DNA of 64,000 nt from Henriciella litoralis (lineage in GTDB: Bacteria > Pseudomonadota > Alphaproteobacteria > Caulobacterales > Hyphomonadaceae): assembly GCF_002088935.1 (NCBI RefSeq), contig NZ_NCSS01000004.1:1-64000 (forward strand), written 5' to 3'. Under the pieces are notes generated by a model that was not told the origin of the DNA, did not search any database, and was given only the letters and a program-made list of their open reading frames with translations. Position 1 is the first letter of the stretch. Each line of letters starts with the position of its first letter. The position numbers were made by a program, and so were the translations under genes. This document shows, piece by piece, positions 51,113-60,518 of the stretch.

Positions 51113-52873
51113 ATGAACATCTCGGCCCTCCGCATCTGTCTACTCGGTCTCGCTGCGCTTTTCTGCGTGATGACCGGCGCTGCAGCGCAAACCGTCAATA
51201 TTGGCGACCGCTTTTGCGTGCTCACAGATGCCGGAGATCTTTCAGCTGAAGACGCGCTCGCCCGGCCTGAGCTATTTGACTGCTCCGAAGACCGTCTGCG
51301 AGTTGCAACGGAGCATTTCTGGCTCCTCGGCGACGTCGCCGACATAGCCGCCGGAATTGAATCTTCGGTCCTGCTTCTTCGCATGTCCCGACATCTCGAT
51401 ATCTCGATCTACGTCACCTACACAGACGGCTCTTTCTCGTTCCGCGAGTATGACACGGATGCCCTGCGCGAGATGTGGCAGGCGCCATCCAGCATGCAGT
51501 TTCCCCTGACACTTGGTCCTTCTGACACCCGCATCCCGGAACGCGTCATGTTTGGCGTCACCGCCCCGTGGGATCCGGTCAACTGGTCCGCGGTCGCCAT
51601 CACCAGCGCCCAGACCGCCCATGCGGCAAATCACAGAGCGATTGGCGCGGTTCTCTTCTCCGTGGGGCTTCTCAGCGCGCCGATCCTTTTCAGCTTCCTG
51701 TTCTTCGGTGTGCTGCGCTACCCGTTCCTGTTGCTGAACGCGCTCACCAGCCTCTCAACCGTAATGTATGTTATCTTCTGGTCCGGCATCATCTTCGCCA
51801 TTCTGCCGCAAGTGACTGTGACAATGCGGTCGGTCGCAGATCACATGACTATCGTTCTATCGCTGGCGCTTGGATGCCTGATGGTTCGCGCATTATGTGA
51901 GCCTGGAACACTCGGTCCGCGAAACCGCCTGGCGCTGGCTGTTACGGCCGTCTTCATCATGGTGAGCAGCGCTATCATCATCGGTCTGTCACCGCGGTTT
52001 GCTTATATCGGCTCGGAAGTTTTCCACCTGCTCGGCCTGCTGCCCTTCATTGTCGTCGTGATCGCGCTTGTGACGGCGGTCCGCAATGGCAGCAAACTCG
52101 CCATCTTTCAGATGATTGCCTGGACTCCCATCTCCATGTTCGCGATCGGCCGAGTTCTGCGGGGCCTCGGTATTCTCGATTTCACCGGAATCCTCGACTA
52201 CATCTTTCTTCCAGCGCTGGTCTTCGAGGCGCTCGTCATCAGCCTTGCCGTCGCGCTGCGCCTGTTGAATATGCGTAATGAGCTCGAACAACTCAGCGCT
52301 GAACGAGAGATTTTGCTCGAATATGCCGACACAGACCCACTGACGGGCCTGCTCAATCGCCGCGCCCTTGCGCAGGCCATGAAAAGCCGGCCCAAGGCGC
52401 CCGAGGGTAAGCCACTTTACTCAGCCATTTTGGTCATCGACATCGACCACTTCAAGGCGATCAATGACACGTTTGGTCATGACGTCGGCGATATCGCGCT
52501 GGTCCAGCTCGCCGCGATCCTGCGCGCGCATTGCCGATCAAATGATTTGTGTTCCCGCTTTGGCGGCGAGGAGTTCGTCATGATTCTCTCCGCCACGAAT
52601 GCCGACGGAGCCCGTCTCGTAGCGGACCGCATCCGCACGCGCGTCGCAGAAAAGACGTTTGGCAGCGATACGCGCCCCATTGACCAGATCACGGTGTCCA
52701 TCGGCATCTCAATCATGACGACCGCAGACGATAGTCGTTTCGATGACCACTATCGCGCTGCGGACCAGGCGCTCTATTCGGCCAAAACAAGCGGGCGCAA
52801 CAAGGTGTGCATGGCGTTGCCGATCACAGACCCGCTCGCAGACACCAGAGCTGAAACGAAACGCTCAGCCTGA
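51113..52873 (+). CDS. Membrane diguanylate cyclase with 7TM sensory module
   Basis: A 586-residue c-di-GMP synthase. The signal peptide (to about residue 25) is followed by a 7TMR-DISM-like extracytoplasmic domain and seven hydrophobic helices (about 175-385). A linker coiled coil leads into the GGDEF domain. The active site is GGEEF near residue 484 in SRFGGEEFVMI, and five residues before it lies RSND, a match to the inhibitory RxxD site. It should be active and feedback inhibited. No EAL domain is present. It stands alone after the pnt terminator. Confidence 0.93.
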   Translation: MNISALRICLLGLAALFCVMTGAAAQTVNIGDRFCVLTDAGDLSAEDALARPELFDCSEDRLRVATEHFWLLGDVADIAAGIESSVLLLRMSRHLDISIYVTYTDGSFSFREYDTDALREMWQAPSSMQFPLTLGPSDTRIPERVMFGVTAPWDPVNWSAVAITSAQTAHAANHRAIGAVLFSVGLLSAPILFSFLFFGVLRYPFLLLNALTSLSTVMYVIFWSGIIFAILPQVTVTMRSVADHMTIVLSLALGCLMVRALCEPGTLGPRNRLALAVTAVFIMVSSAIIIGLSPRFAYIGSEVFHLLGLLPFIVVVIALVTAVRNGSKLAIFQMIAWTPISMFAIGRVLRGLGILDFTGILDYIFLPALVFEALVISLAVALRLLNMRNELEQLSAEREILLEYADTDPLTGLLNRRALAQAMKSRPKAPEGKPLYSAILVIDIDHFKAINDTFGHDVGDIALVQLAAILRAHCRSNDLCSRFGGEEFVMILSATNADGARLVADRIRTRVAEKTFGSDTRPIDQITVSIGISIMTTADDSRFDDHYRAADQALYSAKTSGRNKVCMALPITDPLADTRAETKRSA

Positions 52874-52890
52874 CACTCTAGAAGGTCCGG

Positions 52891-53133
52891 CTACGCGGCC
52901 GGGTTAAGCAGACTGCCTTGAGGCATCGGGATCTTCCGCGGCCACCAAACGTCATCACGCAATCGGCTATCCAGGTCGGAGGCTTCCGTCGTTGCGCCTT
53001 GCTCAGCTCCCCTGGAGGACCGGCCGTCCTCACCTGAACAGGAAGCGACCTCTTGGAATTCAGCATGCGACAATCTTTCGGACGACTGCGCCTCTGGGTC
53101 ATAACTCTTTTCTCGAATTGCAGAACAACTCAT
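52891..53133 (-). CDS. Possible small hypothetical protein
   Basis: An 80-codon ORF fills most of the 279-base gap between the cyclase and the GNAT genes. It is hydrophilic, Ser/Glu rich, with DDVWWPRKIPMPQGSLLNPAA at the end. The third-codon-position bias is weak, there is only a GGCGGA as possible ribosome-binding site, and no family is recognised. A second overlapping minus-strand frame (52878-53102) is also open, so either or neither may be real. Confidence 0.3.
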   Translation of the reverse strand: MSCSAIREKSYDPEAQSSERLSHAEFQEVASCSGEDGRSSRGAEQGATTEASDLDSRLRDDVWWPRKIPMPQGSLLNPAA

Positions 53134-53152
53134 ACCGGATTATCCGCCTCTG

Positions 53153-53626
53153 ATGGCAACTGAAACCCTATCTATCCGAAGCGGCAACAACGCCGATCAT
53201 GAGCTGCTCGGCCAGCTCATACATGATGCTGTGCGCACCGGCCCCAGCCCCTACTCCGAAACTCAACGCGCCGCGTGGGTCCCGGCGCCGCGCAAAGGCA
53301 AAGACTGGTCCGCGCGCCTCGCGGCGCAGACCATCTTTATTGCCGAGGCCGATGGACAGGCGCTCGGCTTCATGACGCTCGCCGCCGACGGCTATCTCGA
53401 CTTTGCCTACATCCTGCCAGCGGCACGCGGGCTCGGCCTCTTTCGCCAACTCTATGAGTGCGTCGAAACTGAAGCGCGCAAGACGGGCGAGCCCCGCATC
53501 TGGGTCCATGCCAGCCTGATGGCCGCCCCAGCCTTCAAAGCGATGGGCTTTAAAGAGATCGAGCGCGAAACCGTCCACATAGACGACGTCGCGCTCGACA
53601 GGTTTCTCATGGAGAAGCCGCTTTAG
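53153..53626 (+). CDS. GNAT-family N-acetyltransferase
   Basis: A 157-residue acetyl-CoA-dependent acetyltransferase. The acetyl-CoA loop is ILPAARGLGLFRQLYECVE near residue 92 and the C-terminal ASLMAAPAFKAMGFKEIERE is the usual motif B. ETQRAAWVP near residue 38 is shared with small bacterial GNATs. Substrate is unknown. The downstream gene converges on it. Confidence 0.9.
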   Translation: MATETLSIRSGNNADHELLGQLIHDAVRTGPSPYSETQRAAWVPAPRKGKDWSARLAAQTIFIAEADGQALGFMTLAADGYLDFAYILPAARGLGLFRQLYECVETEARKTGEPRIWVHASLMAAPAFKAMGFKEIERETVHIDDVALDRFLMEKPL

Positions 53627-53635
53627 TCCGGGGGC

Positions 53636-55405
53636 CTATTCCCCAAACACCGCATGGGCTTCATCCTCGTCCATCATGGCCTGACGGACCTGCGGAATAT
53701 TCGGCCCACCATAGGACAGAAACTCGTCGTGGAATTCCTTCCAGCCCTCGGTGCCGGTGGCGTCCGGATAGTTTTCCGCCACCCAGTCATCGCGCAGCTT
53801 GCGGATCATCAGCTTGCCCATCGTGTAATTGAGATAGGCCGGATCATACGTTCCGCGCGCGGCTTGCTGCGTGGCGTTGCCCTTGTCGATATAGCATTCC
53901 TTGCGGAAGAGCTCGTAGCTGTCATCAACGCTCCAACCCTGCGTATGCAGACCGATCGCCGAGAGATAACGGCAATTGCGCAGGAGCGCGTTTGAGAGCT
54001 GGCCAATCCTTGTTTCTGCATCATAGTCGTGCAGACCAGCGTCCAGCATCATTTCTTCGGTATAGTGCGCCCAGCCCTCTGCAAAAGCATAGCCCACGAA
54101 GATCTGGCCGAACTTCGAGTCCGACCGCACCGCATGCAGGAAATTGAGGAAGTGACCCGGCCAGACCTCATGCACCGTCGTACCGAGGAGGTCCATCTTG
54201 CCGGGGATGTAGGCCGCGCGAGTCGCCTCGTCCCAGCTCGGGTCCGGCGGCGAGATGTAGTAAACCGACGGCATGCCCGTCTCATAAGGCCCGGGAATGG
54301 AAATATAGGCCGAGTTCTGCCGGTTATAGGGCGGCGATTCCTCGACCAGCGCTTCCTCTGTGCCGGGGATCGTCACAAGGTCCTTTTCAAGGATGAACGC
54401 CTTTAGCGCCGCAAGAGAATCGCGCGCTTCCTGCACCGGGCCATTCTCCGGCTTGTTGGCGGCCATCTTGGCCATGCAGTCTTCCATAGATGCGCCGGGC
54501 GCAAAGACACTGCACGCCTCGGCAAGCGCATCCTGATTGGCCTTGAGGTCAGCGCGGCCGATGGCTTCCAATTCGTCAAGCGGGATATCCACGCCTTCGG
54601 TCAGGCGGATCATGTCAGAAAACTTTTCCGGACCGAGCGCAAAGCCGTCCGGTGTGCCCGGCTGGGAGCCGACATAATCCGCAAGCGATTGCATCGCAGT
54701 GGAGGCTGCGGCGGCTGCCGTCTCAAACTCAGCCTGCAGCTCTAGATTATCGACGTCGGCAAAGGCTGCCTTCCCATCACCCTGATAATAGTCGGCAAAG
54801 CCGCCGAAGCCTGCCGTGCCGTATTTCACATAGGTTTCCGGCATTGGCAGAGTGAAGTTTGCTTTGATCTGCTCTGCGACGGCTGGAATGTTGTGGAGAT
54901 AATCGATGAAGGCGCGAAACCGCGTCTCCTTGTCGGCATAAGGCCTGGATATGTAGACGTCCGGGTCCAGGCCGCCGGTGTAGATGTAGAAATCCGGATT
55001 GCTGTGCGGGAAATCAGCTTCCGTCAGCCAGAACAGCTCGCCTTTCATCGTGTTGATGAAATATTGGCGCTCAAAGGCCTCTTCCTCGCTGAGCGTTGCC
55101 GGATCGATCGATTGCGCGGCGGCAATGGCGTTCTCACGGTAGTCAATCTGCGCCTGTATGCCGGCTTCGCTCCAGTCGGGCAGCTGGCCGTCAAATTCGT
55201 GTCGCCCCTGCACGACGGCAAAGCTTGGATTGAGCTCGAAATAGCCGTTCAGAAACTCGCCCATGAAGTCCGGCCAGGTTTCAGACACCTCGACCGTCGC
55301 TTTGGCCGCAGATGTGCTTGTCTCAGCAGGTGTGGTGTTCGCCGCGCAACCGGACAGAAGGATCGCCGTTGCAGATGCTGCTGCCATCAGGCCCAGTCGT
55401 TTCAT
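53636..55405 (-). CDS. DUF885-family (COG4805) lipoprotein, putative metallopeptidase
   Basis: A 589-residue lipoprotein; the start at 55405 gives MKRLGLMAAASATAILLSGC with Cys at residue 20. The DUF885 hallmark is TVHEVWPGHFLNFLHAV near residue 395, a HExxxGH zinc-type motif, followed by EGWAHYTEEMMLDAG where a downstream Glu ligand is expected. These proteins are treated as periplasmic peptidases, though few are characterised. Length is as usual for the family. Confidence 0.9.
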   Translation of the reverse strand: MKRLGLMAAASATAILLSGCAANTTPAETSTSAAKATVEVSETWPDFMGEFLNGYFELNPSFAVVQGRHEFDGQLPDWSEAGIQAQIDYRENAIAAAQSIDPATLSEEEAFERQYFINTMKGELFWLTEADFPHSNPDFYIYTGGLDPDVYISRPYADKETRFRAFIDYLHNIPAVAEQIKANFTLPMPETYVKYGTAGFGGFADYYQGDGKAAFADVDNLELQAEFETAAAAASTAMQSLADYVGSQPGTPDGFALGPEKFSDMIRLTEGVDIPLDELEAIGRADLKANQDALAEACSVFAPGASMEDCMAKMAANKPENGPVQEARDSLAALKAFILEKDLVTIPGTEEALVEESPPYNRQNSAYISIPGPYETGMPSVYYISPPDPSWDEATRAAYIPGKMDLLGTTVHEVWPGHFLNFLHAVRSDSKFGQIFVGYAFAEGWAHYTEEMMLDAGLHDYDAETRIGQLSNALLRNCRYLSAIGLHTQGWSVDDSYELFRKECYIDKGNATQQAARGTYDPAYLNYTMGKLMIRKLRDDWVAENYPDATGTEGWKEFHDEFLSYGGPNIPQVRQAMMDEDEAHAVFGE

Positions 55406-55483
55406 GGGATGTCTCCAGGTTTGGTCTTCGTTAAGGCCGGACCTAACTACACAGCCGCGCGTCCCACAATGTTTCAATCGAAA

Positions 55484-55512
55484 CAAAAAAGCCCGGCGCA
55501 TTGGCCGGGCTC
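55484..55512 (-). terminator. Terminator of the small acidic protein gene
   Basis: On the minus strand the stem AGCCCGGC/GCCGGGCT (55504-55511 with 55490-55497) is followed by TTTTTTG, 13 bases after the stop codon of the 109-residue gene. Confidence 0.9.
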
Positions 55513-55524
55513 TCTCACAAATCT

Positions 55525-55854
55525 CTATTCTTTTGGCTCGACGCCCGGGTCTGGGACCGAATAGGCATCCTCCAGAAGGTGGCCATCAGGCTTCTTCTTG
55601 AGCGACGCGTGACCTTCAACCGTGGCGCTCGAATCGTCGTCTGTGCCGTCATTCGGCGCATTCGGGACGCGCTCATCATCCATCGTAGTTACGAGGTCAT
55701 CGGGCTCAGCGCCCTGCTGTGCGACGGGTGAACCCTTTTTATAACCTGCGCCATCAGCATCCTGATTTTCGAGGCCTTTTCCGTTCCGGAACTCTTCGCC
55801 ATAGCCACGCTGGCGGCTGACTTCTTCTTCTCGTTCAATATCGCGCTCGGCCAT
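55525..55854 (-). CDS. Small hydrophilic acidic protein, unknown
   Basis: A 109-residue protein starting at 55854 behind an AGGAGAAACAC ribosome-binding site. It is rich in Asp, Glu, Gly and Lys with no hydrophobic core, probably intrinsically disordered (GYGEEFRNGKGLENQDADGA, DDLVTTMDDERVPNAPNDG). The composition is like that of small stress or desiccation-linked proteins, but no family is recognised. It has its own terminator. Confidence 0.7.
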   Translation of the reverse strand: MAERDIEREEEVSRQRGYGEEFRNGKGLENQDADGAGYKKGSPVAQQGAEPDDLVTTMDDERVPNAPNDGTDDDSSATVEGHASLKKKPDGHLLEDAYSVPDPGVEPKE

Positions 55855-55966
55855 GTGTTTCTCCTGTCTATCTATCAACAGGACCAACGGGCAGCCGCCT
55901 TCAAGGGTTCCGAAAACACCTCATTTATCGGCACGTGCCTTGCCGCGCCCGGTCCCCGAGGGAATG

Positions 55967-57955
55967 CTATACCAGATCGCCCAGCGCCTCTCTCAGCGGT
56001 CCGAGCCATGGATCGAAATTCTTCCACTGCTCCATACCGGACCGCGAAATGGGCTTGCGAACCTGGCTGGCGCTTGGCGTAAAAACCGCGCGGTCCTGCT
56101 TGTGATAGTTCAGACAGGCCTCCTCGAATTCCAGCCCCAGGAAATCAAGAATGCGCCGGACTTCACCCTCCAGATCGTCGATGACATCTTCATTGTTCAC
56201 CCGCAGGATCTGGCCGGGCAAAACCTCGTTGAAATGGCTCATCAGATCGTCATAGAGGCGATAATACGCGCCCATATCTTCAAGTGAGTAGGAGAACTCC
56301 GCGCCCGAACTGAACAATTGCTTGAAGCATGAAAACCCGCACGCCATGGGATGACGGCGCGCATCAATGATCTTCGCATGAGGGAGGATCAGCTTGATGA
56401 AGCCAACATGTTTGAAATTATCCGGCAACTTGTCGGTAAAAAAGCGGCCTGACTTTCGGTAAGGCGCCAGCTGTTTCAGATAGGTCTGTCCGAGTCTTTC
56501 CGCCATCTCTGCATCGATCGCTTCCATGCTTTTTGTATAGGCGTCGTCTTCGTCCGGTCCGATTGTGTTTTTTAAATTTCGGATCAGCGCTGTCACGAAC
56601 TTCAGCTCTTGCGTGCCATCGACCTGGCTATGTGCGGACAATATCTGCTCAAGCAGTGTCGAGCCGGACCGCTGCAGTCCGACAATAAAGATCGGTGCGG
56701 GATCGGCGTCGCCGAATTCGGGGCGCGATCTGTAGAAGTCATCGGTAAAAACGTCCTTCACAGCCTCGAAGTTGCGGCGCGTCGCTTCATCATCGAAACG
56801 GAAACGCTTGCTGGCGAGCTCATTGCCAGCCTGATAGTGCGCAAACGACGCTTCAAATCGCTTTTCATCCTCAAGCGCTTTACCCAACGCGAATTCGATC
56901 TCGGTGCGATCGCCGTCCTGGAGCTCTCCGGAAAGCTGGCGCTCCATCGCTGTGATGTCCTCGGGCGGAAACCGGAACGTCTTCAAATTGGCAAGCCCCC
57001 ACCAGGCGGCGCCGGACGCTGGATTACTCGCGATTGCCCGGCGATAGGAGGTGACCGCTCCGTCTTGATCGCCTTGCGTATTGAGCGCCAGAGCGCGGAA
57101 ATTCAGCAATTGCGTCGGCGCCTGCAACTTCGGCAAGAGCGCATCGTAAATCCGTACGGCCTCTTCTGGTCGCCCCAGATGCGCCGCCTGAGAGGCGATC
57201 AGAATTTCGATATTAGGGTGGCCGGGGTGATGTTCAGCAAGCGTCTGGGCGGCTTTGTAGGCCTCCTCATACCGGTGAAGCTTGCTGAGCAGGTTTACGA
57301 AGTCGATGCCGCAACGAACATTGTTCGGTTCGTCCTGCACCGCCTGTTCCAGCAATCGTACAGCATCTTCCATTCGGCCAAACTCGACACCCATTTTCGC
57401 TAGCAGGCGCTTGGCCTCAGCACTGTCCGGATGGGCTTCAAGAAATTCCCGGCAGAGGGCTTCTGCTTCCTCGAACCTGCGATCATTCAAAAGATTGCCA
57501 ATCGCGACGAGTTGCTGAGGCAACCCCTGCAAATAGCTGACTTCCTGACCGGCCATGCGCGCGCCTAGCTGGTTTCCGATCCACGCCTCATAAGCAGCAA
57601 TCGCCTGCCAACTGCCGACAAGATAATCATTCGCGTCAACGGCCTGCCGGTAGGCGTAAGCTGCCGCATCCGGCGAGCCGATGGCCCTGCGGCAATGACC
57701 AAGCTCCTGCCAGGCGCGGCCGTGTTTCGGCGTTTGCTCAAGCAACGTTTCAAGCGTCTTTATCGCTGCCGCGCCCTTGCCAGCCCTTCGCTCACACAGC
57801 GCCAGAACCATTTGTGGCTCGGTCTCGTCAGGATAGCTCTCGACCAAAGCGCCAGCCTTCTTGAGCCCTTGCTCAGCTCGTCCGGCCTGAAGGTCGGTGA
57901 TGATGTCCAGTATGGCTGCGTCCATCTTGCGCTTCGTCTCAGTTTCATCAGCCAT
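55967..57955 (-). CDS. TPR-repeat protein with C-terminal sulfotransferase domain
   Basis: A 662-residue protein started at 57955 (MADETETKRKMDAAILDI). About ten TPR-like helical repeats occupy residues 20-385. The C-terminal domain starts with the PAPS-binding loop PIFIVGLQRSGSTLLEQILS near 432, then ELKFVTALIRNL and DKLPDNFKHVGFI, ending in VRKPISRSGMEQWKNF. This architecture is common in alphaproteobacteria; the acceptor is unknown. It is divergent from the E1-like gene by 159 bases. Confidence 0.9.
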   Translation of the reverse strand: MADETETKRKMDAAILDIITDLQAGRAEQGLKKAGALVESYPDETEPQMVLALCERRAGKGAAAIKTLETLLEQTPKHGRAWQELGHCRRAIGSPDAAAYAYRQAVDANDYLVGSWQAIAAYEAWIGNQLGARMAGQEVSYLQGLPQQLVAIGNLLNDRRFEEAEALCREFLEAHPDSAEAKRLLAKMGVEFGRMEDAVRLLEQAVQDEPNNVRCGIDFVNLLSKLHRYEEAYKAAQTLAEHHPGHPNIEILIASQAAHLGRPEEAVRIYDALLPKLQAPTQLLNFRALALNTQGDQDGAVTSYRRAIASNPASGAAWWGLANLKTFRFPPEDITAMERQLSGELQDGDRTEIEFALGKALEDEKRFEASFAHYQAGNELASKRFRFDDEATRRNFEAVKDVFTDDFYRSRPEFGDADPAPIFIVGLQRSGSTLLEQILSAHSQVDGTQELKFVTALIRNLKNTIGPDEDDAYTKSMEAIDAEMAERLGQTYLKQLAPYRKSGRFFTDKLPDNFKHVGFIKLILPHAKIIDARRHPMACGFSCFKQLFSSGAEFSYSLEDMGAYYRLYDDLMSHFNEVLPGQILRVNNEDVIDDLEGEVRRILDFLGLEFEEACLNYHKQDRAVFTPSASQVRKPISRSGMEQWKNFDPWLGPLREALGDLV

Positions 57956-58114
57956 AAACGTTGCTCCCTTGCGTTCTGGTTTGTGGCCAAAACACAAACC
58001 TGCGTCCAGTCGGCAACTGATACCACTACGCGTTCAACAGACGTGAAACTGGACCCTGATTGCGCGCCATGCCAAGAGGTGCGCCATCTTAGTTGCACCA
58101 GCATAGAGTTTGCC

Positions 58115-60502
58115 ATGACTGCCAATCTTGACGCCCTTCACACCATCGAGCAGCGCCTGCTCTGGCTCTCGGCCTGGACGGTCCACAACGCCAACAATAT
58201 CCGCAAGAAGGATGATGGCGCGATCAAGGTGGGCGGGCACCAGGCCTCCTGCGCGTCGATGGTGCCGATCATGACGGCGCTCTATTTCAACACGCTGAAG
58301 CCAGAAGACCGCGTCGCCGTCAAACCGCACGCCTCGCCCGTCTTCCACGCCATGCAATATCTGATGGGCAACCAGACCCGAGAGAAGCTCGAAGACTTCC
58401 GCGGCTGGGGCGGCGCGCAATCCTATCCAAGCCGCACCAAGGATGTCGACGATGTCGACTTCTCCACCGGCTCAGTCGGCCTCGGCGTCGCAGCGACCGC
58501 CTTCAACTCGCTGGTGCAGGACTATATTGCCGCCAAATCCTGGGCGAAGGACTTTCCACTTGGCCGTCAGGTCGCGCTCGTCGGGGACGCAGAGCTTGAT
58601 GAAGGCAATATCTATGAATGCCTTCAGGAAGGCTGGAAGCACGACTTGCGCAACACCTGGTGGATCATCGATTACAACCGCCAGAGCCTCGACGGCGTTG
58701 TCCATGAAGGCCTCTGGGAGAAGATCGACGCCATCTTCAAGGCGTTCGGCTGGCGCACGGTGGTGCTGCGCCATGGCGTCCTGCAACGAGAAGCCTTCAA
58801 GGAGCCGGGCGGCGAAGCCCTGAAAGAATGGATCCAGTCCTGCCCGAACATGGATTACTCCGCCCTCACCTACAAAGGCGGCGCGGCCTGGCGCAAACGC
58901 CTGATGAACGATATCGGCGACCAGGGCGAGGTTTCCAAACTACTCGACAAGCGCACCGATGAAGAGCTCGACGCCCTGATGAACAATCTCGGCGGCCAGT
59001 GCCTTACCACGCTGACTGAAGCCTTCGACTCCATCACCGACGACAAGCCAACCGTCTTCCTCGCCTATACGATCAAGGGCTGGAAAACCCCGCTCGCCGG
59101 CCACAAGGACAATCATGGCGGCTACATGAACAATCCCCAGTTCGAAGACTTCCAGAAGCGCATGGGCGTGCCGGGCGGTGAGGAATGGGAAAAGTTCGCG
59201 ACGGTCGAAGACCCCGAAGCCCTTCAGGCGTTCCTCGATGACGTCCCCTTCTTCGCCAAAGGCACGCGCCGCTTCACCGCACCAGAGGTCAAAAGCCCCG
59301 GCCCTGTCTGGCTCGATGATCGTGAGCTTGCGACGCAAGCCGGCTTCGGCAAAATCCTCGACGGCCTCGCCCGCTCGCAGTCAGAGCTCGCAGACCGCAT
59401 CGTCACCATGTCGCCAGACGTGACCAGCTCCACCAACCTCACCGGCTGGGTCAATCGCCGCTCGCTCTTTGCCCGGCGCGAGGTCTCTGACACGTTCAAG
59501 GAGCAATCCATCCCGTCTGCCCAGAAGTGGGAATTCTCGCCTGAGGGCCAGCATCTCGAACTTGGTATCGCCGAGATGAACCTCATGCTGCTGCTCGGTC
59601 AGGCGGGCCTTGCCCATTCGCATTTCGGTGAGCGCCTGCTCCCCATCGGCACCGTCTATGACCCCTTCATCGCGCGCGGCCTCGATGCGCTGAACTATGC
59701 CTGTTATCAGGATGCTCGCTTCATCATCGTCGGCACCCCGTCCGGCATCACGCTCGCGCCCGAAGGCGGCGCCCACCAGTCCATCGGCACGCAGCTCATC
59801 GGCATGAGCCAGGACGGCCTTGTCAGCTTTGAGCCGGCCTTCCTGGATGAGCTGTCCATCATCATGGACTGGAGCTTCGACTATCTGCAGCGCTCTGGTG
59901 AGAATGACCCGGATGAGCGCACATGGCTGCGCGACGAGACCGGCGGCTCTGTTTACCTCCGCCTCTCAACCCGTCCGATCGAACAGCTCGGCCCCCGCAA
60001 CCGCGACGATGAAGAGTTCCGCCGCGGCGTCGTCGACGGCGCTTACTGGCTCAGAAAGCCCGGCCCGAATTGCGAGGTTGTCATTGCCTATCAGGGCGTC
60101 ATCGCCCCGGAAGCCATTGAGGCGGCAGGCCGTATCGGCAATGATCGGCGCGACATCGGCGTCCTCGCCGTCACCTCCGCCGACCGCCTTAACTCAGGCT
60201 GGACCGCCGCCCGCCGCGCCCGCGCGCGCGGTCACACCAGCGCCGTCAGCCAGATCGAGCGGCTCATGGCTGACGTCCCGCGCGACGCGACCCTCATCAC
60301 CGTCACCGACGGCCACCCCGCCACGCTCGCCTGGATCGGCTCCGTCGCCGGCCATATGACGGCCCCCCTCGGCGTCGAACACTTCGGCCAGACCGGCACC
60401 ATCCCCGACCTCCACAAACACTACCAGATCGACACCGATGCCATCGTGAACGCCGCGCAGCACCTCAGCGCAGGACGGAAGATCAGGCTGGCCAAGGGCT
60501 AA
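58115..60502 (+). CDS. Single-chain pyruvate-dehydrogenase-like E1 component
   Basis: A 795-residue ThDP enzyme of the AceE/transketolase group. The ATG at 58115 is chosen because the frame upstream lies under the sulfotransferase gene. The ThDP and Mg motif is VGDAELDEGNIYECLQEGW then IIDYNRQSLDG near residues 155-200; the second half has LELGIAEMNLMLLLGQAG near 480. E. coli AceE is about 90 residues longer. No E2 or E3 gene is beside it. It may act on another 2-oxo acid, as MdeB of Pseudomonas does; this is not resolved by sequence. Confidence 0.85.
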   Translation: MTANLDALHTIEQRLLWLSAWTVHNANNIRKKDDGAIKVGGHQASCASMVPIMTALYFNTLKPEDRVAVKPHASPVFHAMQYLMGNQTREKLEDFRGWGGAQSYPSRTKDVDDVDFSTGSVGLGVAATAFNSLVQDYIAAKSWAKDFPLGRQVALVGDAELDEGNIYECLQEGWKHDLRNTWWIIDYNRQSLDGVVHEGLWEKIDAIFKAFGWRTVVLRHGVLQREAFKEPGGEALKEWIQSCPNMDYSALTYKGGAAWRKRLMNDIGDQGEVSKLLDKRTDEELDALMNNLGGQCLTTLTEAFDSITDDKPTVFLAYTIKGWKTPLAGHKDNHGGYMNNPQFEDFQKRMGVPGGEEWEKFATVEDPEALQAFLDDVPFFAKGTRRFTAPEVKSPGPVWLDDRELATQAGFGKILDGLARSQSELADRIVTMSPDVTSSTNLTGWVNRRSLFARREVSDTFKEQSIPSAQKWEFSPEGQHLELGIAEMNLMLLLGQAGLAHSHFGERLLPIGTVYDPFIARGLDALNYACYQDARFIIVGTPSGITLAPEGGAHQSIGTQLIGMSQDGLVSFEPAFLDELSIIMDWSFDYLQRSGENDPDERTWLRDETGGSVYLRLSTRPIEQLGPRNRDDEEFRRGVVDGAYWLRKPGPNCEVVIAYQGVIAPEAIEAAGRIGNDRRDIGVLAVTSADRLNSGWTAARRARARGHTSAVSQIERLMADVPRDATLITVTDGHPATLAWIGSVAGHMTAPLGVEHFGQTGTIPDLHKHYQIDTDAIVNAAQHLSAGRKIRLAKG

Positions 60503-60518
60503 GGCGCCGCGTCTGCAA

